Shown: in pieces, positions 1-12,663 of the stretch | Numbering within the stretch: the stretch's first letter is position 1 | Layout of the letters: each line of letters starts with the position of its first letter | Assembly: GCF_021130785.1 (NCBI RefSeq) | Contig: NC_060211.1 | Location: 24,909,001-24,973,000, forward strand | Direction of reading: 5' to 3' | From: Homalodisca vitripennis | Taxonomy: Eukaryota; Arthropoda; Insecta; Hemiptera; Cicadellidae | DNA: 64,000 nucleotides | Notes under the pieces: generated by a model | The model's input: only the letters and a program-made list of their open reading frames with translations | Told to the model about the DNA's origin: nothing | The model's database searches: none | Program-made: the position numbers and the translations under genes

Positions 1-37
1 ATATTGAATCGCAAAAAGTACTTGGTCCGCCACTTTT

Positions 38-41
<4 letters not shown>
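1..41 (-). mobile_element. Truncated 3' tail of tRNA-derived SINE
   Basis: The first 30 bases carry the same ATTGAATC...AAAAA.TACTTG.TCCGCC string that flanks the tRNA-like SINE at 41093-41120 (minus strand), followed by a (TA)n run. Only the 3' tail of the element is present; the tRNA-like head is absent or destroyed. The assignment rests on similarity to the copies at 31.9, 41.1 and 41.4 kb in this window. Confidence 0.45.

Positions 42-80
<39 letters not shown>
42..80. repeat. (TA)n microsatellite
   Basis: Uninterrupted TA dinucleotide run of about 39 bp beside the SINE tail. SINE copies elsewhere in the window also sit next to TA-rich DNA, so the run may derive from the SINE 3' end. Confidence 0.9.
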
Positions 81-85
<5 letters not shown>

Positions 86-1302
86 AAACATTAAAATATA
101 AAATAGCCTTATACAGATGTCATTGTATATTACCGCCGCTCTCATTTTCTAAAAAGGTTTTAAAATTTGAGTAAAATGTTGAATAAAAAAATAGTGTATT
201 GAAATTTTTAGTACTTACCGAAAATTTCAGCTTAACTTCACGAAACATGATACGCAGAGCCCAAAACCACCCATATGCTATATATAGTGGTTATATAACG
301 CAACTTCTAGAAACGATAACTGTCCAAAAAAACACAATCAAGTTTAAACTTGGTACAAGAATTGATATCATCAATATCTTTGCTTAGATCGTTGGTGAAC
401 TAAGTAGACCATTTCGTTTCATTACAACCGCCTGCACTTTTCATGAACAATATTTTTATGTTGAACAGTTTCGAGATAAAGAGTACATGTAAATCCCATT
501 AGAATAATTTAACTATTTATTATTGTCAAAAAATCTGTCTGCTTCTTCCGACTGAACCGGAAAGACTATTGTTTCATCAAGAAATCCTGATCTGAAACTC
601 AGGTTTAGCTATGGTTCGTAAGGTCGTATGTGAATAAGACAACTGCATTAATCTTGTCGGATGCCCGACAGACGCAGTTTCATTTTGGACATGGTTTTCA
701 CACAGTACGATTCACTAAAAATACTCACGATTGAAAGTGGATACAATTTATATCTGAACAGAAGATTTATCTTATTCAATACAGTAGGAGCCAACATGTA
801 CTACTTTTCAAAAATTGTTAGTCATTTGTACATTTTGGTTCTTACCAGTCTTTGAGTCTTTGAATCTCTTAAGGTTCGAAAATGGTGATAGTTTAAATTT
901 CCGAAAAGCATGCGAAATCTTGAAATTAAACTCAGTGTCTTATTGTTCAAGACTAGAAATAAAAAAAAAGTCTAACAAGACAGTATGAAGAGTTTAATAG
1001 ACAGAAAAGTTTTAGGTTAAGATCATAAAGATTGATTAACAGTAACAGGCATGTACCTAACTTTGGAGACTCATTAATGGGTGGACATAGAAAGTTCCCC
1101 ATGAGGCCAAGCAGTTACACTGAACTGCCACAATTATAGCAGTTAGTTACGGAAGATGCCGAGGGCAGCGCTCGTTATAACTTAGGCCGAGCCAGTCTAT
1201 AACTGAGGTGGTGCTGACGACAATAGTGACATCAGCATAAGCACCTTCACTTAGCTGGGACAGGCAGCACTTACAGCATTTAATTGAACACTTCTCGCGG
1301 GA
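81..1302. other. Intergenic, no gene seen
   Basis: AT-rich sequence with only short chance reading frames (for example 199-387 and 661-855), neither of which resembles a known family or has splice context. A less AT-rich block at about 1080-1300 leads into the tRNA-like sequence and may belong to the same retroposon. Confidence 0.6.
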
Positions 1303-1383
1303 GTGCCGATGGCCGAGTGGTCTAAGACGTTGAACTTTGAGCCTGAGTTAGAGATGGCGCAGGTTCGAATCCTGTCTGTGACC
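1303..1383 (+). tRNA. Degenerate long-variable-arm tRNA-like sequence (Leu/Ser type)
   Basis: The sequence has a clear A box (TGGCCGAGTGG) and B box (GGTTCGAATCC) at the spacing of a tRNA with an extended variable arm, as in tRNA-Leu or tRNA-Ser. The T stem (GCAGG/CCTGT) pairs, but the 7-bp acceptor stem (GTGCCGA against CTGTGAC) has several mismatches and the anticodon stem pairs poorly, so the anticodon cannot be read with confidence. I read it as a tRNA pseudogene or the head of a tRNA-derived retroposon rather than a working tRNA. Internal pol III promoter boxes look intact. Confidence 0.5.
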
Positions 1384-4300
1384 GTTCACTTTTTATCAGT
1401 ACCATTGACCTTAAACTGTATCGAATCTCCCCCTTATTCTGTTTGATACGATCCTCGCACAGGCCAGTGCCCCCTGGGGGGGGGCAGAATAAGACTTAAA
1501 AGGGGATTAGTTTATCCTTAAAAAAACTTGCAAAATGAAGTGAAACGATAACACGTTTTCTTAGAAACACGAATCACACAGACGATTGATTATATGAATA
1601 TGACTGGTGTGAGTAGAATATAAAAATATTCCAAGAATCAAAAGATTTTTCAGATTAGTTTAGAGAATTTGATAGGCAATGATAAATCAATAAAGGTATA
1701 TTTTGAGGGAACAATGAATTTAGAATAGTTTATCTGAACTGAACCATATTTAATAACTCAGTGAAAATAACCTGAACTGCATACAACTGCTATCAAGTAT
1801 AAAGTAAGATCTCTCGTTACATTTAATAAGTAACCATTATGAAGAAGTAATCTAGATCAGTAAGATTCTGAAGTAAATACAAAAAAATGTCTCACAGACT
1901 TGATGGAAGTTTTTGGATTACTTGACCATTCTGAATTGATGTTTTTATGAAGTAGATACTGACTTGATTGGAAATTCAAGAATGATTTCATACTAATTTA
2001 TTGTTGAAAAAATTTGCGTTTATTTATTTTAATTTTGAATACAATCATACATTACAATAAATACAATCGACTACGAATGTTGTGTTTTTCTGCATTATCA
2101 GACTATTTTCAACGGCACTAACAAGAAACTTGAGTTTTTAGGCGTCTAAATAACATTTTTTACATGTAGAAAGTAATGCATCTGTACTGCTAGTTTAATT
2201 TACAAATTAGTTAAATTAAAATTAAAATACAATGTTACCGAATATATCTACTTTAAAACTATAGACCAACAAATTGATAGTGTATTTTGTTATAGACTAC
2301 TGTTATATTGATATTTATAGGCCATTACTGTGAGAAATGTATGCTGATGTTAATACAAATCTTAAGTAATTTTTGTGGGATGGCATTGAATTGATTGGGA
2401 TTAATATTGAAATAAAATATCCTAATTAGGGTATTAAAAGATGTATTTGTTGGACTTTAAGAATGATTTACTTTCTTTAAAGTTGGCTTTTAGTAAATTA
2501 ACATCATTTAAATAATAATTAATTTTTAGACAATTTTATTATTTTAGTTTAGTTTACTCAGTACAAATTAAAACATTTGACTTAGTTTAAGTTTTACACT
2601 CTATTGTTTACAATAAACTGTAATACGAGTATGGTAAGATGCATATTTTTTATAATTTACTGCATATATTAAGAAGTTACATTCTGTCATAAGCAAACTT
2701 GTTTGTACGTAGCAATGAACAGTAAAGAGTGTATTGCTTCTTCATATGTTTTAAGAGTACATACAAAATTAAAGTCTTAAATGTGTTATAATTAAACATT
2801 GAAATTGAATATCAATACTATACACATTGTATTATAATAAAACAATCTGTTCATATATCGTGCGCAATCGTCTGACACAAAATTGTAGATTTTAAATTAA
2901 TAATTAGAATGAGGAATCGGAGGTAAAAAAAATTATAAAAGTACTAAAATTGTTGAAAAATAATAAATAAAATTCCGTCGTACTAATTTAGATTCAGAAA
3001 ACTTTATCTCATTGCTATTTTTACTAAATAAACATAATAATTTATAACTAACTAAAAAAGCCCATTTTATTAAATAAAACAAAGTGATATCGGCTAATGA
3101 CACCGAATAATGTCTGTAATAACATTTTAGTGTCAAAGACTATAGCTGTGAGCTTATTCACAGAGTTTGTATTTGGTCTTGTCAGACCCTTGCTTGAAGT
3201 TCGGAAATCAATATAGCATCAAAGACAGCAGAGTCAAACATTGCAAACAATATACTCGTTTGAATGAAAGGGGTCTCTTTTGGATGACTATTCAACTATT
3301 TAATTCACTTGAACAACAAACATTCCTCAACATCAAACGATGAATCCACCCTTTAGTCTGACCCGTCCGAAGTTTAAATAAATGTGAGGAAGTATTGTAG
3401 TAATTCAGTTAGAATCCAATAATTGAATTATAACAATCAAATATTAATTTTCTTAAATGTTTTAGTCACTTAGTTTCAAAATAATTAATCTTCTTTAATA
3501 ATGTAATTAAATAATTAAAAAATGTAATTATTTTATTTCCTATGTGTCTATTTCACGGTTCTTTATTATTACTTTAAAAATCTAACACCTCATACAGTAC
3601 GCTATGGATAATATGAGATGTTTAATAAAATTTCCTGTAATTAATATCTTAAGACAATTAATTTAACACTTTAATGAGTACCATCGCTGCTCACTCCATG
3701 ACCCTATTCGCTTAGAGCTCTCTCCCTTAGCCGTACATCATCCCCCTACGAGACAGACCCTTAATTTGTTTCCCCATCGTCAGAAAATGTTATCGTAGTT
3801 TGGGGTGTGCGGATGTAACGTTTTTTATAAGTTGCATTTTCCAAAATTATGTTTCCAACCATAACAACTGGGATGCTAAGTAGTCCTACTTCATAAAAGT
3901 AATTTTTAGTGATACAGGTCATTCAAAAAAGAATTGCTGTAGTTTATTTTTTAAATAGAATAGAATTAATAATTGGACCGGATTCATGTAGATGTGTAAA
4001 ACGGCATTTTTTCTGGTTCAACTGACAAATTTCGAGAACTTAACCACATTTGTTAGCAAGTTATGAAAATAAAAGGTAGGAAATTAAAAATAAAAGTAAA
4101 CTCAAAAAAGGATAAATGAATAAATAAGGAAAGTAAATAGTAAACAGAATTTGAAAACTCATGGAGCAATTAGAAAAAATAAAAATAGTACTAAATGATA
4201 ATGGTTTATTTTTCGGACGAGGCCTTTTGAAACCAAAGGTTTCAGCATCAGGCGACTAAAAAAAAAACTGGAAAAGTATTGTTTTATTTAAATTTAGTAC

Positions 4301-4440
4301 TCTAGTAAAAATAATGTTTAATAATAGAGAACAAATGATTTTACATACCTATAACAAACAACCTTTGACTTTGACGATAAAGTATTAAAATTATACAGTA
4401 AATAATAACCCTAAAATTTTAAAGTTTTATATATATATAT
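1384..4440. other. Intergenic, no gene seen
   Basis: AT-rich DNA with a G10 run near 1477. At 4223-4251 (minus strand) a short CTGATGC-hairpin-AAAA motif occurs that resembles the hairpin of the dispersed unit at 22, 29 and 60 kb (see findings). No reading frame with recognisable content; a short TA run lies at 4426-4441. Confidence 0.6.
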
Positions 4441-4870
4441 ATTTCTCTTAGGGAGGATAGCAGACATCTTGTTATCTATTTCAGGATGCGCAGACACCCT
4501 TCTTGGAGATCTAAAGCTTTTGAGTCTAGTGCAACAATATGAGATGGAGGTATGGAGGTTAGTATTTCACTTAACTATCATAACTCTCATCAGATGCAAT
4601 GGATATTTTGTAATACAATCAAAGATGCTCGATGAAACCTCAGCTATAGTCCAAGAGTCTGTAAAGGAAACTAAAATAGGAAACTTTAAAGTGGAAACTA
4701 AGTGTCCACCATAAAGTACATAAAGGATGCTCGGGCAAATTTTACCATACAAGAAGGAGGGATGCAGTCATTCAAAGATTCAAAGTGGGGTTTCACATGC
4801 TTATTAATAACCTCAAGAATGCTTGAATACCAAATAAAGTGCTTGATTACGCCTCATTATGTATTGTTTA
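4441..4870 (+). other. Possible coding relic, family not recognised
   Basis: After a pyrimidine-rich stretch ending in TTAG at about 4450 there is an open frame of about 80 codons, to 4714, whose composition is less AT-biased than its surroundings. A second open frame continues in another phase from about 4690 to 4823. Both read more like decayed protein-coding sequence than random AT-rich DNA (mixed Arg, Trp, Cys and Glu content). I do not recognise the family. It could be a piece of a transposon or a broken exon. The start used by a simple ORF call (TTG at 4469) has no biological support. Confidence 0.2.
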
Positions 4871-7800
4871 AATTAACAATACGCCTCAAAGAGTGTATTG
4901 TTTAAATTTGAATGGAGACATTCCTTAAATCACTACTTCATTCAAATACATGGTAGCAAGAGTCTATGTTTCTGTTGTATATACATGTATGCAAAGCAAA
5001 TTTGTTAAAAATAATATCCAAAGTATATTATTTCTTCATGAGAAAATTTGACAGAAGATTTTAGAAAACCGACATACCAAATCTTTTAAGCCTTGTCTAA
5101 TACATATCATACATGTTATATGGACCCATAACAAATATTATTATTTTATATAGACTCATATTGTTATTATTTGAGTTACGACCATATACGACATAAACGA
5201 ATCAGACACATGTTCAGCCTTTTACAAGAAGAATATATGTAGCCCAAGTATAACAGTTATGTAGCTGGATGATAAGCGATTAAATACTAAATTCCTCATA
5301 TTGATAGTAGAATTTTGTTTTTACGGGTTGCTAAGACGTTATTTATTTTATTCATAAGAAACCAAATAGTCTTTGAAACAATAAAGATTTATAATTTAAA
5401 ATACAACACTAGCCTTAAAATGGAGTAAATGGTATATACAAATATCTCATTTTTAAATAACATTACATCAAACAAACAACAACAGGTCCGTAAAGTTGGA
5501 GTAAAATATGAAAATATATGATAATAGTGACTTATCAAAAATATTAACACTTCATTGATTCAGTTCAATTCGTTATAAAGCCCAACCTCACATAAAGACA
5601 CAGTGAGCAAATAATAAACAAATAAATATAGCAGTAATCAAATACCTGCTTTAAATCCTCCATAAACACAATTAGCAGGGAATTTAATCCTTTGCTAATT
5701 AATAGCCATGCTAAAGCGGTTATTGGTTTTTCATTATTTAAACATTTATAGCCTACTAATGTTTACCATTCATTTCTTTTATTTCCAAACGATTTATTAC
5801 ATTCACGAACAATCGGGAAGTGTAGAATTACAACTTATGGTATACACAAAACGTATATTTATTTTAGGCTATTAAACGAAATAAATGCTATCACAAAACT
5901 ATTTTATAAAAAATTGAAAGTAGTACAGGTTTAGTGTTGAAGTATTATTTTTTGTGTAAGAATGTCAAGGCTTCTTAATTTCAAACAGTATAGTTATTTT
6001 ATAACAATTAAAATACTAATATTAATAATAATCATTAGTAATATATACAGAATAATATGTAATGTTATAAAACAAATAAAATATACTTCATAATAATGAA
6101 TAGAATGTCAATTATAATTTATCTTTTTATATAAGTGCAAGGAGCAAGAAGATAAATTTGTATATCTGCATACATTATTATACTGTAGTATCAAATAAAA
6201 ATTCATTTGCGTAGTTCAAACTTAGGGATTAATAATAATGGTTTAACGGCAATTGTTTTTCAACACACATACATTGTAAAATAAATAAATATATTTATAG
6301 GATTGGTTGCATGCAAGGATAACAAATAATTAACGTTCCTCACTAAGAATCTTTAAGTATAGGTCACGTATTACAATAATATATGTATAATAAGTATATT
6401 TGAAAAGGAATGTTGTTGTGATAATAAATAACGTCAAACGATGAAACATAACAAAGAATGGCGAGAAATATATAGCAGTATAAAATAATTAAAACTACAA
6501 GGCTCAATGAAATCAATACATTTTTCAAGTGCTCATAGGTTAGTATGTAAGGACCTATATTGTCGCGTTTGTATAAATGCACCCATCCATAGTTCAGTCA
6601 TTAATATTATATCTTATTAATGAAGGTGATTTTAAAAGTGGTATATTGTATTTATATTTTGAGAAGTAAGGGTAAAGATTGGGTATGATATTGTGGTGGA
6701 AGGAAGGCAGGTGAATGTACTGTAGAGACAAACCGTACTAATAATCAGAACTATGGATATTGTTTAAGCGATAGATGCTCGTAGGCCCAAGATTGCCTTG
6801 CCGCAATCAACCCGTACTTGAAGATCTTAAGATTACAAGGGTTTATTCGATTTCCTTGGTCTTTTAAATCGAGACCTGCTTAATACCTAGTGAGTAATTT
6901 ATGACAGGATATCACTGAACAGGTTAAAGACAATACAAGTAGATTTGTCCAGTAACTCAACGATGTTTTCCGCAGAACATTTATTTCTCCTTAACATGAT
7001 ACTGTTAAGGATCATGTAGTAAAAGCCAATATACCTTTTTATTAACAAGCTTTCAAAATATCTGTGAAGAACAAAAATCTGCACTAAAGATTCCCTGTAA
7101 TGCTTCCTAGGTGTATGTGAAAAAGAACGGACTCAAAGTAGACTCTTGTGGAACTCCGCATATAGGAAAACTCATGAAAATATATTTATGCCATTGACAG
7201 TGACATTAATCCACATTGGGAATGGTGGATGAAGAACAGCTATGATACAAATAATTAAATATCCCGTCTTAGTTTTTTAAATCCAAACTTATTATTTATA
7301 ATTTTCAACTCGGAATTACTGAAGAGTCTATGCTACTTCCTTTTAAAAACACATACTGCACTTTGTAGTAGAATCATAAAGAATAGAATTTTCAAAAAGA
7401 GAAATCACCAAATAATGTCCAGTTAATTAAAAATGGGCAATAAGTAAGGTAACTGATTGATCTTGAATCAGGGTTTATAAATCATCTTGATAAGTAGAAA
7501 GTACGCAAGTTGTATGAAAATATCGTCATTTATTTGGTACTCATGGCTGTCGTAAAGAAACCAGTGGACTCTGAATGTCTTCAGTTGGAAATAAATTAAT
7601 CATTATCAGTTTGATCTCTTTAGTCAGCTATTTTCATTTAATCAAAGCTCTTTGCGAAGGGCTCTTGTCCCTTTGATGGTTCATAATTACCATCACAAGA
7701 TTCATATTTTGTGATCCTAAGTAAAATTAAGCATGCTTTATCTAGTAAAAGGTAGTTAAAAGTTAATAAATAATAAAGTAGTATTGCCATTAACCTACAA

Positions 7801-9261
7801 ATACAACTATATTAAAAGTGTTTATAATTCATTAAAGAATCCCTTAGTAATTTTAAAAGAAAATATGAGATCATTAACCTCTGTAACTAACGCTCCTTTT
7901 TGGTTGGAGAATGTCCTATATACTCTTTATTTTCGGATGTTTTATTTTATCTTAACGCACTTATAAGATAAAAACGCATCTGCGAGTACTTTTACTTATA
8001 AGTCAGTGGAATATCCTTTTTAAATAGTAAAAGTTTAATATGAATACTTAATTTGGACCAATTTTATGATATTTGTCTTAAAACCAGATATTTGTGTAAT
8101 GGAACTTTATGGAACGTTCTACATAACTTTCTTTCCATCGCACTAAAAACAGTTATATAAAGAAAAGCGGCTATGAAAAATACTAATAGTTGTGTAAAAG
8201 TTTCAATTGATATTAGAATTAGACAGTGTTCACATATTTACAGAACGCCGTGGATAGATTCTAAACAGTTTTAAGTTTACTATTGTGTTTAATACATTCA
8301 GTAACAATGACTTAACAAAATCTTCTTGCTATCTAAACAAAGAGTTGCTTAATTCTTAAACTATAGAAACTAGGCGGAAAATTAAGAAATAAAAAAATAA
8401 AGTAGCTGGCTACAAATGGTTTAATCTCCCAGAAGACTAATCAAGTCTCAGCCATAGGAACCAAAAGCTGTGGGGAACTTTAAATTAACTTGTTCTCAGA
8501 AACTTGTTTGGCCCTCAGCCTGTCTTCTTAGAAACTGAGATTGAATCTCACCACGAATTGGTCCAGTGCTCATACTATTGCTTCAAGAACTAATAGACAA
8601 TTGCTTAATAGCAGGTAATTGGTAAGCTAAAATATCCGTTTGGATATTTTATAAATAACAGCATACTATATTTTATAATGATATAAGAATTTACTTTTTA
8701 TCAATTGTATTCAAATTTTAGCCATTTTAAATATGATTAGGATAAAATATAAGTAAATATAAATAAGTAAATATCTAAATAAGTCAAGGATCAACATATA
8801 AAAGCAATAAATGTGGAAATAAACTTAACATTTAATCCTTAAACAACTCATAATGGTAGACAAGTTATTTATATTTTTAACAACATCTGCAAATTAAATA
8901 GGCTAATGCCATTGAATTTTTGCGCATTTAAAACTGAACCTATTTACGCATTTCGGTGCTCTGGTTTGATGGAAATATTATTTATCAGTATAATTTTTTA
9001 AATTGTTTTCAAAATATCAGTAAATATTAACATTGATTATAATTAATATTAACCTATACGAAAAGGACCGAAAACAGGAGAAGAAAGAAATGATAAAATA
9101 TGCAATAATATTAAATGTGCATTAGCGTAATAAATTGAAATTTTCCCACATTCGATAGGAGGAACTATCTAATTTTTTCCTACAACCTTGATCTGACTAT
9201 ATTTCCCACCTTTTAAAGTGGTGCAAAAGATTTCCAGTTAGACGAAAAATTAAATTAAATT

Positions 9262-9265
<4 letters not shown>
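4871..9265. other. Intergenic, no gene seen
   Basis: About 4.4 kb of AT-rich DNA. All reading frames are short (60-72 codons) and low in complexity or rich in Tyr/Ile/Leu, as expected by chance at this composition. No repeats stand out. Confidence 0.6.

Positions 9266-9307
<42 letters not shown>
9266..9307. repeat. (TA)n microsatellite
   Basis: TA dinucleotide run of about 40 bp. No SINE sequence is recognisable beside it. Confidence 0.9.
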
Positions 9308-9309
<2 letters not shown>

Positions 9310-10577
9310 CGATGTTTTTGTTGATTCCGCAAAGAGTTGTATGCTTTTAAAGGAGAATATAGGAATTTGTTATATCAGGCTTAAAGGAAAACTGTTAAAG
9401 ATAAGGACGGAAGTTTATCAGAATGGATTTGAAAGATGGTTGAAGGCAATGACAAGTTTTTATTAGCAAAATATAATTTTATTACGTAATTATGGTTTAT
9501 TACAAAATGTAAATTTCTGGAGTCATTAACATGAAGTGAATTTCATTAGGCTACATATCATGTAAAAATGTTTAATTTTATGTTAACAAAAGTACCATAA
9601 TATCATAATTTAAATACTTGTAATTCCTTGTGGATAAAAAAAACATTCTATATTTTCCGATATTTAAAAAGGCTATGATTTTAAAGTAAACATAATCCCT
9701 ACCAAAAACTGATCGAATTACCATAATATTGGAACCTCAGTGTGGATATTTCCTAAGATTTAACTCTTCATTCAGCTGCGGTGGACATGCAGTAGTCATG
9801 TTCCTCATTTAGGGGGAAATTTTCCAAATCACTCTGAGATCCGAAACCACAATACCCTATGTCAAGCGATTTATCACTATTTGAAGACGATATATTTGGC
9901 TTTATGACTGTATCTTGAACAGTCAATCTCAGCGGTTGACTATCTAAAGTATCAAGGTAAAAATATAAATTTAGCTGAAATACCAGATTTCGAAATGTAC
10001 ATTGTAAGAAAAATAAAAGTTTAAAAAAGTGTTAAAAGGTTAATTCACATTGTGTTATACAAATTTAGCTACCTTTGTAGCTACAAACCAACAAACGCAG
10101 ATACTTTACTTTTACACGAATGTCTATCACCACACTCTGATCGTCGTGTCGATTACTGAATCTGTTGGGTTTGTGGCATCCCTTGTGAGATAGAACAATT
10201 AATTGTATCCCGATGCCACTTATTTAAAGACTATAAATCGAATTTTGAAGATTACGTTTACGCTGTTATCCACCATATCAAATAACACACATTTGAGCTC
10301 AAAGAATCCACTTCTCTAAGTTTGGGTACGATCAAAACCAAACATCGTTGATATGAGCGGTGACGTCAGCTAGTAAAAGATTTTGAAACTACCAAAACTC
10401 CAAACTGAGTATTGTGAAAGTGGTAGAGGAAACACACAGGTTGTGTGAGTGTGGAAAACCACAAGGCACAGAATTAGACAACCACAGCCATCGCCGCAAT
10501 AAAGGCGTTCGATTGTATCTCGTCATCCACCCCATATAGCAAAGTGATTAGCCAAACCAAGAAAATTAACAAGAAAA
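9308..10577. other. Intergenic, left flank of satellite A
   Basis: No gene seen. The last 200 bases are less AT-rich and lead into the tandem array. Confidence 0.6.
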
Positions 10578-12663
10578 GAGGTGTAATCTTCAGACCAGCT
10601 GGTTGTAGCAAGGCAGAAAACTTATTCTTCAAACTAGCTGGTAGTAGCAAGAGGGAAGGCGTCATCTCTAGACCAGCTAATAGAAAGCAATACAGAAGGC
10701 GTATTCGTAGTAACAAGACAGAAGGCGCATCCACATACCAGCTAATAGAAGCAATACAGAAGGCGTATCCTCAGACCAGCTAATAGAAGCAATACAGAAG
10801 TCGTATCCTCAGACCAGCTAATAGAAGCAATACAGAAGGCGTATTCGTAGTAACAAGACAGAAGGCGCATCCACATACCAGCTAATAGAAGCAATACAGA
10901 AGGCGTATCCTCAGACCAGCTAATAGAAGCAATACAGAAGTCGTATCCTCAGACCAGCTAATAGAAGCAATACAGAAGGCGTATTCGTAGTAACAAGACA
11001 GAAGGCGCATCCACATACCAGCTAATAGAAGCAATACAGAAGGCGTATCCTCAGACCAGCTAATAGAAGCAATACAGAAGTCGTATCCTCAGACCAGCTA
11101 ATAGAAGCAATACAGAAGGCGTATTCGTAGTAACAAGACAGAAGGCGCATCCACATACCAGCTAATAGAAGCAATACAGAAGGCGTATCCTCAGACCAGC
11201 TAATAGAAGCAATACAGAAGTCGTATCCTCAGACCAGCTAATAGAAGCAATACAGAAGGCATATTCGTAGTAACAAGACAGAAGGCGCATCCACATACCA
11301 GCTAATAGAAGCAATACAGAAGGCGTATCCTCAGACCAGCTAATAGAAGCAATACAGAAGTCGTATCCTCAGACCAGCTAATAGAAGCAATACAGAAGGC
11401 GTATTCGTAGTAACAAGACAGAAGGCGCATCCACATACCAGCTAATAGAAGCAATACAGAAGGCGTATCCTCAGACCAGCTAATAGAAGCAATACAGAAG
11501 GCGTATCCTCAGACCAGCTAATAGAAGCAATACAGAAGTCGTATCCTCAGACCAGCTAATAGAAGCAATACAGAAGGCGTATTCGTAGTAACAAGACAGA
11601 AGGCGCATCCACAGACCAGCTAATGGAAGCAATACAGAAGTCGTATCCTCAGACCAGCTAATAGAAGCAATACAGAAGTCGTATCCTCAGACCAGCTGGT
11701 AGTAACAATACAGAAGGCGTATCCTCAGACCAGCTAATAGAAGCAATAAAGAAGGCGTATCCTCAGACCAGCTAATAGAAGCAATACAGAAGTCGTATCC
11801 TCAGACCAGCTAATAGAAGCAATACAGAAGGCGTATCCTCAGACCAGCTGGTAGTAGCAAGACAGAAGGCGTATCCTCAGACCAGCAGCTAGTAGCAAGA
11901 CAGAAGGCGTATCCTCAGACCAGCTAATAGAAGCAATACAGAAGGCGTATCCTCAGACCAGCTGGTAGTAGCAAGAAGGCGTATCCTCAGACCAGCTAAT
12001 AGAACAATACAGAAGGCGTATCCTCAGAACAGCTAATAGAAGCAATACAGAAGGCGTATCCTCAGACCAGTTAATAGTAGCAATACAGAAGGCGTATCAT
12101 CAGATCAGCTAATAGAAGCAGTACAGAAGGCGTATCCTCAGACCAGCTGGTAGTAACAATACAGAAGGCGTATCCTCAGACCAGCTGCTAGTAGCAAGAC
12201 AGAAGGCGTATCCTCAGACCAGCAGCTAGTAGCAATACAGAAGGCGTATCCTCAGACCAGCTGGTAGTAACAATACAGAAGGCGTATCCTCAGACCAGCT
12301 AATAGAAGCAATACAGAAGGCGTATCCTCAGACCAGCTAATAGAAGCAGTACAGAAGGCGTATCCTCAGACCAGCTAATATAAGCAGTACAGAAGGCGTA
12401 TCCTCAGACCAGCTGGTAGTAACAATACAGAAGGCGTATCCTCAGACCAGCTGGTAGTAGCAAGACAGAAGGCGTATCCTCAGACCAGCAGCTAGTAGCA
12501 AGAGATAAGGCGTATCCTCAGACCAGCTAATAGAAGCAATACAGAAGGCGTATCCTCAGACCAACTGGTAGTAACAATACAGAAGGCGTATCCTCAGACC
12601 AGCTAATAGAAGCAGTACAGAAGGCGTATCCTCAGACCAGCTGGTAGTAGCAAGAAGGCGTAT
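10578..12663. repeat. Satellite A: 38-bp tandem array with a 140-bp higher-order unit
   Basis: About 2.1 kb built from a 38-bp monomer with core TCCTCAGACCAGCTAATAGA followed by AGCAATACAGAAGGCG. From about 10660 to 11540 the monomers are organised as a 140-bp higher-order unit (three 38-mers plus one 26-bp shortened unit containing GTATTCGTAGTAACAAGACA); the same phase recurs at 10801, 10941, 11081, 11221 and 11361. To the right the array is monomeric and more variable, with GCTGGTAGTAGCAAGACAG variants and 30- to 34-bp shortened units. The first three units (10578-10680) are diverged, as is usual at an array edge. The short reading frames inside it (10474-10783, both strands) are by-products of the repeat. 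Confidence 0.95.

Noticed and set aside
10578..12663. Possible CRISPR-like array
   Set aside because: Units are contiguous with no unique spacers, and the genome is eukaryotic; it is a satellite.
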